Origin: Actinomycetota bacterium
Lineage (GTDB): Bacteria; Actinomycetota; Actinomycetes; Nanopelagicales; Nanopelagicaceae
Assembly: GCA_009700025.1 (NCBI GenBank)
Contig: WLMW01000001.1
Coordinates: forward strand, 18,915-82,914
Length of the DNA: 64,000 nt
Direction: 5' to 3'
A model generated the notes under the pieces. That model made no database searches, was not told the origin of the DNA, and saw only the letters and a list, made by a program, of their open reading frames with translations. Shown here one piece after another: positions 59,753-64,000 of this stretch; position 1 is the first letter of the stretch; the number at the start of each line of letters is the position of its first letter. The translations under genes and the position numbers were made by a program.

Positions 59753-60304
59753 TTGGCCACAACTAGAAAAGAGTTTGAAGAAAGACAGGCTTGGACGGCA
59801 AACCAACTTAGGGCAGCAGGTTATCCATTGACGGATGATGAAGAAAGACGCATAGAAGTTGCAGATTTTGGTCTTGGCGAGATTGACCACTTCGGAATTC
59901 AATTGATTACCTACATCAATACCGAACGAGTGTGCTCCAAAGATATAGTCATGAAACCTTGGCAGATTTGTCCTGAGCATCTTCATCCAAATGTGGGCAC
60001 AGAATTGGGTAAAGAGGAGACTTTCCGCTGCAGAAAAGGCTTGGTCTACTTATATGTTCAGGGAGAGCCAACAAACTCTCCATCACATCGACTGCGCGCA
60101 GATGATGAAGGAAAAGTGAGTGTGTTTCACGAAGTAGTTTTGAAGCCAGGAGACCAATACACCATTTTTCCCAATAGTTTGCACTGGTTTCAAGCAGGAG
60201 AAGAAGGGTGCATCGTCACTGAGTTCTCAACAAGCAGTACCGACGGTTCTGATATTTTCACGGACAAAGAAATCATTCGTGCTCCTAAGGTTCCAACACA
60301 ATAG
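59753..60304 (+). CDS. D-lyxose isomerase-like cupin
   Basis: CSKDIVMKPWQICPEHLHPNVGTELGKEETFRCRKGLVYLYVQGEP; GDQYTIFPNSLHWFQAG. Confidence 0.8.
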   Translation: MATTRKEFEERQAWTANQLRAAGYPLTDDEERRIEVADFGLGEIDHFGIQLITYINTERVCSKDIVMKPWQICPEHLHPNVGTELGKEETFRCRKGLVYLYVQGEPTNSPSHRLRADDEGKVSVFHEVVLKPGDQYTIFPNSLHWFQAGEEGCIVTEFSTSSTDGSDIFTDKEIIRAPKVPTQ

Positions 60305-60377
60305 ATTGAAAAAATAGCCTTCATCAAATGATGAAAAGAAGACAACAGTGAAACACGAGCTAGAAAAGGAGACTACG

Positions 60378-61220
60378 ATGAAATACACACTAGATGATGT
60401 ACAAAACCTCGCTTCTGGAATTGATCACTCTGAGGGGATTTGTTTAGGTAAAGATGGAAATCTGTACCTAGGAGGCGAAGCTGGCCAGATTTACCGACTC
60501 ACACAAGAAGGAAATCTGTCTCAAGTCGCCCAACTCGCTGGAGGAGGAATTTTACTAGGATTGACAGCCTGCTTGGACGGTCGTTTAATTGTGTGCGATC
60601 CGGGCAATAGATGCCTTTGGAAAGTTAACGTTGAGGATGATACTTGGACACTGTTTGCCGAAAGTAGTTCGACGGTCAAATTATTTTGTCCTAACTGGGG
60701 TGCATATCTACCCGATGGAAGCTATGTTTTCTCTGATTCCGGAAACTGGAAAGCAGCTGACGGATTCTTAGTTCGGGTATTAGTCAATGGGGATATTGAA
60801 AAGTGGGATTCTCAGTGTCCAGATTTTCCTAATGGCCTTGCGCTTTCAGCAGATGGAAAAGGGTTATATGTACTTGAGAGCACTCCAGGAGCTTTAGTTT
60901 ATATTCCAATTTTAAGCGATGGCTCTGCTGGTACAAAAGAAGTCATTTCTAAAATTCCGGGAGTACCTGATGGTGTGACTGTCACAACAACTGGAGAGCT
61001 AATTATTAGTTGCTATCGGCCAGATACTATTTTCGTCTGGTCGAAGGGTAATGGTTTGGAGATCTTGGTAGGAGATCCAGAGGGAGCAATAGTGGCCGCT
61101 CCAACAAATACTGTATTTGCTGGAACAGCAAGTAAGACTCTTATCTGGCCAAACTTTGCACGTTGGAATGTGTCTAAGTTAGAGACAAGTTACGAAGGAG
61201 TGCCGATTCTCGCCTTCTAA
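60378..61220 (+). CDS. SMP-30/gluconolactonase-like protein
   Basis: HSEGICLGKDGNLYLGGEAGQIYRL; CPDFPNGLALSADGKGLYVLES; VPDGVTV; ATG at 60378 preceded by AAGGAG. Confidence 0.85.
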   Translation: MKYTLDDVQNLASGIDHSEGICLGKDGNLYLGGEAGQIYRLTQEGNLSQVAQLAGGGILLGLTACLDGRLIVCDPGNRCLWKVNVEDDTWTLFAESSSTVKLFCPNWGAYLPDGSYVFSDSGNWKAADGFLVRVLVNGDIEKWDSQCPDFPNGLALSADGKGLYVLESTPGALVYIPILSDGSAGTKEVISKIPGVPDGVTVTTTGELIISCYRPDTIFVWSKGNGLEILVGDPEGAIVAAPTNTVFAGTASKTLIWPNFARWNVSKLETSYEGVPILAF

Positions 61221-61243
61221 GGGTTTGGCGAAGTTACACAACT

Positions 61244-62140
61244 ATGAATTTCATTTCTGAATTACTCGCAGATAACTTAGGGTGGGCAGAAGGCCCAGCG
61301 ATTCTTCCAGATGGCCGCGTGTGCTTTGTAGAGACCTATAGAAGCCAGGTAAGTGTGTGAGAGAAAGGTAAAGGTGTTTCTCAGTACTCATTCACAACAG
61401 GTGGGCCTAATAGTTGTGTTCTTGGAAACGCTGGAGAGCTTTATGTTTGTCAGAATGGTGGAACAACTGGGCCTTGGCGCGCCGACACAATGGTTGAACC
61501 ATCTATTCAAGTTATATTTTCTGAAGGGGAAAATGCACAATTTCTTGCAACAGAGATCGATGGAATTAAGTTTAATGGACCAAATGATTTAGTTTTCGGT
61601 AAAAATGGTTGTCTCTATTTTACTGATCCTGGCACATATAACACGGTAAACCCGGATCCATCGTATATTTTTGAGTTATCACCTAATGGGAAAGGAAGAC
61701 TTCTTGCAGAACTTAAGCCAGCGACATTTCCCAATGGCATAGCAGTGGAAGCAGATGGCTCAATAGTGTGGGCTGAATCGTATTCGGGAATGGTGAGAAG
61801 ATTAAATATTAATACTTTAGCAATTCAAGATATTTGTAAATTACCAGGAGATCACCCAATTGCTGATGGGTTGGCAGTTGCCGAAGATGGAAGATTGTTT
61901 GTTACTACAGTTAACGGCGGCGGAATCGACGTAATTAATTCTGATGGAAGCTATGACCAATTCATTACAGTGGGAAAGATTCCGACAAACTGTGTTTTTT
62001 CAGGAAATGACTTATATGTCACTGATGCAGGCATGTTAGCCAACACTGCGGAGCCTTCTATGGTCGGCCAACTTTGGCGATTGAATAATGTGACACTAGG
62101 CCTGCCTGTTTCGTTTGGTTCTATAGCCTACAGCAGCTAG
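61244..62140 (+). pseudogene. SMP-30/gluconolactonase-like gene interrupted by in-frame TGA
   Basis: MNFISELLADNLGWAEGPAILPDGRVCFVETYRSQVSV*EKGKGVSQYSFTTGGPNSCVLGNAGELYVCQNGG... one frame from 61244 to 62140 except TGA at 61358-61360. Confidence 0.82.
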
Positions 62141-62258
62141 TTTGGTAGAAGTTTAAGTCCGTCTCTTGAAAAGAATTTAACCAAGCTCATGAATTGGCCA
62201 TCGAAGTCCAACTAAGCGAGATACCATAAGTTCAACTTTGCCTTGGAAGGATATTTAA

Positions 62259-63413
62259 TTGAACCATAATCTCGCAAGGCCGAGTAGTTTTATATCTTCG
62301 CTAAAATATCGCTTCTCACCCGAGCTTTGGTTCATTATAAAAGCGTTTCTGATTTCCAGAGTTTTGTATTACTCAGCGGTCTTAGTAGTTACATATGCAA
62401 AAGGTTTAGAGTTTAAGTTAAGAATCTTGTGTCAATATGACTGTGGTTGGTACAAATCGATAACAGCCCACGGCTATATGACGACAGCGCTTACCGAAGG
62501 TCAAATTGGCGCTGCAAATTGGGCATTTTTTCCACTCCACCCGCTGGTTGTGAAAGCGGTATCGGATTTAACTCGAATTCACGTTCTAAGTGCTGCTTAC
62601 TTATTAGGCAATCTCTTCCTACTTGGTTCTTTGATTTATATATATAAGTATATTTCTGAGAACTTTTCAGATAATGCCGCACGTTATACGGTATTTCTGA
62701 TCGCACTGTCTCCAGTCAATGTTTACTTCACCTCTTTTTATACCGAGTCATTATTTTTATTTCTATCGTCAGCGACAATTTATTATGTAACACAGAGGCG
62801 CTGGATTCTTGCGGGAGTCTTAGGATCACTTTTGGGTGCAACTCGGAACACGGGCTTTTTAGTTGGCCTAATATTTATTGCTGTTTATGTCTTCAATAAG
62901 GACTGGAAACGTGAAGACGCGCAGGTGCGTAATTTTCTCTTCTCACTTTCACTTCTTCCACTAGGTCTATTTTCATACATGATTTTCTTACATTATCGAA
63001 CCGGTGATTTCCTCGCTTTTTACCACACTCATAAAGCTGGATGGGGATGGACCCAAAACAAATCACCATTATGGATTGTAGATAGTCTGCGATGGTTGCT
63101 CCACGGAGAAATATTTGGTCCAATGTCTACAAAAGTACTTCACATGGTATTAATTGTTTCCTGTTTTGCCTGCCTCTATTTCCTGCTAAAAAAGCGGTAT
63201 ATCGAACTCATAGTGCTTTTACCGATAACTCTCTTCACGCTAAATTCCACTTTGTTTGCTTACAGATATTTCTTGGGGTTGTATCCAATTTATTTGATGT
63301 TTGCCCTTCTTAGTGAGAAAAGAAAGTGGCTATTTAGGACGTTTCTCGCATGTGAAGTCGCCATCATGCCGCTTGCTGTATATCTCTGGGTGACTGGGTT
63401 TGGGCCTACATAG
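62259..63413 (+). CDS. multi-TM mannosyltransferase (PIG-V-like)
   Basis: [73 protein letters not shown] start. Confidence 0.78.
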   Translation: MNHNLARPSSFISSLKYRFSPELWFIIKAFLISRVLYYSAVLVVTYAKGLEFKLRILCQYDCGWYKSITAHGYMTTALTEGQIGAANWAFFPLHPLVVKAVSDLTRIHVLSAAYLLGNLFLLGSLIYIYKYISENFSDNAARYTVFLIALSPVNVYFTSFYTESLFLFLSSATIYYVTQRRWILAGVLGSLLGATRNTGFLVGLIFIAVYVFNKDWKREDAQVRNFLFSLSLLPLGLFSYMIFLHYRTGDFLAFYHTHKAGWGWTQNKSPLWIVDSLRWLLHGEIFGPMSTKVLHMVLIVSCFACLYFLLKKRYIELIVLLPITLFTLNSTLFAYRYFLGLYPIYLMFALLSEKRKWLFRTFLACEVAIMPLAVYLWVTGFGPT

Positions 63414-63433
63414 AAAATGAGTGGTATACCGAA

Positions 63434-64000
63434 ATGCGCTTAAATCTTCGCAACTTATCTGTCCTATCAATCTTTTTGGTTGGACTGACACTGTTTTCAC
63501 CGGTCCAAGCTCGTTCTCGGCAAACAATCAACTTCACTCTCTTAAAAACTATGCAAGTTGGATCAGCACCTCAGATTTTAAAGGCAAAGAGTTCGAGTGG
63601 TTTATCAGTTATTTACTTAGCATCACCAAAATCCATCTGCACAGTGAGTAAGACAGGGTTGAAAACGGTTGTACGTGCATTAAGTGTTGGTAAGTGTGCA
63701 GTTACAAGTCGTCAAAATGGCAATTCACGTTTTGACCCCGCAAAATCTGTAACTCGATACTTCCTGATCACGCCTTCGCCTTCGCCTTCGCCTTCGCCTT
63801 CGCCTTCGCCAACACCAACACCAACACCAACACCAACGTCGACACCAACGTCGACACCGACACCAACACCGACGCCAACACCTACGCCAACACCTACGCC
63901 AACACCTACGCCAACACCTACGCCAACACCTACGCCAACACCTACGCCAACACCTACGCCAACACCTACGCCAACACCTACGCCAACACCTACGCCAACA
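63434..64000 (+). CDS. secreted protein with Pro-Ser/Pro-Thr repeat tract (cut by window end)
   Basis: ATG at 63434, signal peptide [26 protein letters not shown]; frame stays open through (PS)n(PT)n to 64000. Confidence 0.85.
   Translation, partial: MRLNLRNLSVLSIFLVGLTLFSPVQARSRQTINFTLLKTMQVGSAPQILKAKSSSGLSVIYLASPKSICTVSKTGLKTVVRALSVGKCAVTSRQNGNSRFDPAKSVTRYFLITPSPSPSPSPSPSPTPTPTPTPTSTPTSTPTPTPTPTPTPTPTPTPTPTPTPTPTPTPTPTPTPTPTPTPTPTPTPT
63773..64000 (+). repeat. coding minisatellite: (CCTTCG)6, (CCAACA)n, and a 12-bp CCAACACCTACG array
   Basis: Six CCTTCG units 63773-63808, CCAACA/CCAACGTCGACA units to 63874, then ten full CCAACACCTACG units from 63875 continuing to the window end. Confidence 0.97.

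Noticed and set aside
43309-61360. TGA recoding (Trp or selenocysteine) as explanation of the two in-frame TGA codons
   Set aside because: TGA is used as a normal stop for many genes here (proC, menC, nuoC, nuoG, etc.), and no SECIS-like structure or Sec-typical Cys position was recognised. The AKR position is not a typical Trp site.
52219-62220. 18-bp match GAAGTCCAACTAAGCGAG at 52219-52236 and 62203-62220
   Set aside because: It lies inside the DUF1349 coding region at one site and intergenic at the other, with no extension of similarity. It could be chance or a tiny remnant and is too weak to claim as a repeat family.
62140-62258. Minus-strand fragment ISFQGKVELMVSRLVGLRWPIHELG* as a gene remnant
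   Set aside because: Only about 25 codons, no recognised family; cannot be distinguished from chance.
63773-64000. CRISPR-like array
   Set aside because: The repeat is a direct 6/12-bp tandem coding for Pro-Ser/Pro-Thr with no spacers.
42252-64000. Phage, ICE or transposon identity for the island
   Set aside because: No integrase, transposase, phage structural or conjugation genes seen; only the tRNA duplication hints at integration.

Overview
The window looks like a compact, low-to-mid GC actinobacterial chromosome segment, possibly of the freshwater acI/Nanopelagicales type (an inference from gene content and style, with no database check). Bases 1-42 kb are mostly conserved core: radA, proC, XPB-type helicase plus its usual helicase-domain partner, a System II cytochrome c maturation cluster (TlpA/CcdA/ResB/CcsA), menaquinone genes (menA, E, B, C, D, F, G and a polyprenyl diphosphate synthase), bioY, and a complete 14-gene nuoA-N operon. 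A tRNA-Tyr at 42.25 kb is followed about 0.7 kb later by a degraded tRNA-Tyr copy. After that the content changes to an accessory catabolic island (about 43-62 kb). The island carries two paralogous mandelate-racemase/enolase-superfamily dehydratases, SDRs, TIM-barrel isomerases/epimerases, SMP-30 lactonases, a D-lyxose isomerase-like cupin, a LacI-family regulator, an E1 alpha/beta 2-oxoacid dehydrogenase pair, and a minus-strand operon of stand-alone lipoyl domain + CaiB + MaoC + CitE + CaiB + MaoC. One of the CaiB proteins closely resembles mesaconyl-CoA C1-C4 CoA transferase. A 20-bp inverted repeat TTAGTCAATCGGTTGACTAA occurs twice exactly, with a third diverged copy, next to the transcription units. 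In the divergent promoter region both arms also read as -35 hexamers, which suggests one LacI-controlled regulon joining sugar-acid catabolism to a methylmalyl/citramalyl-CoA (glyoxylate-assimilation-like) branch. Several island genes are interrupted: a psiE frameshift, in-frame TGA in an aldo/keto reductase and in an SMP-30 gene, and an SDR truncated at its N-terminus. The window ends inside a secreted protein with a Pro-Ser/Pro-Thr minisatellite.
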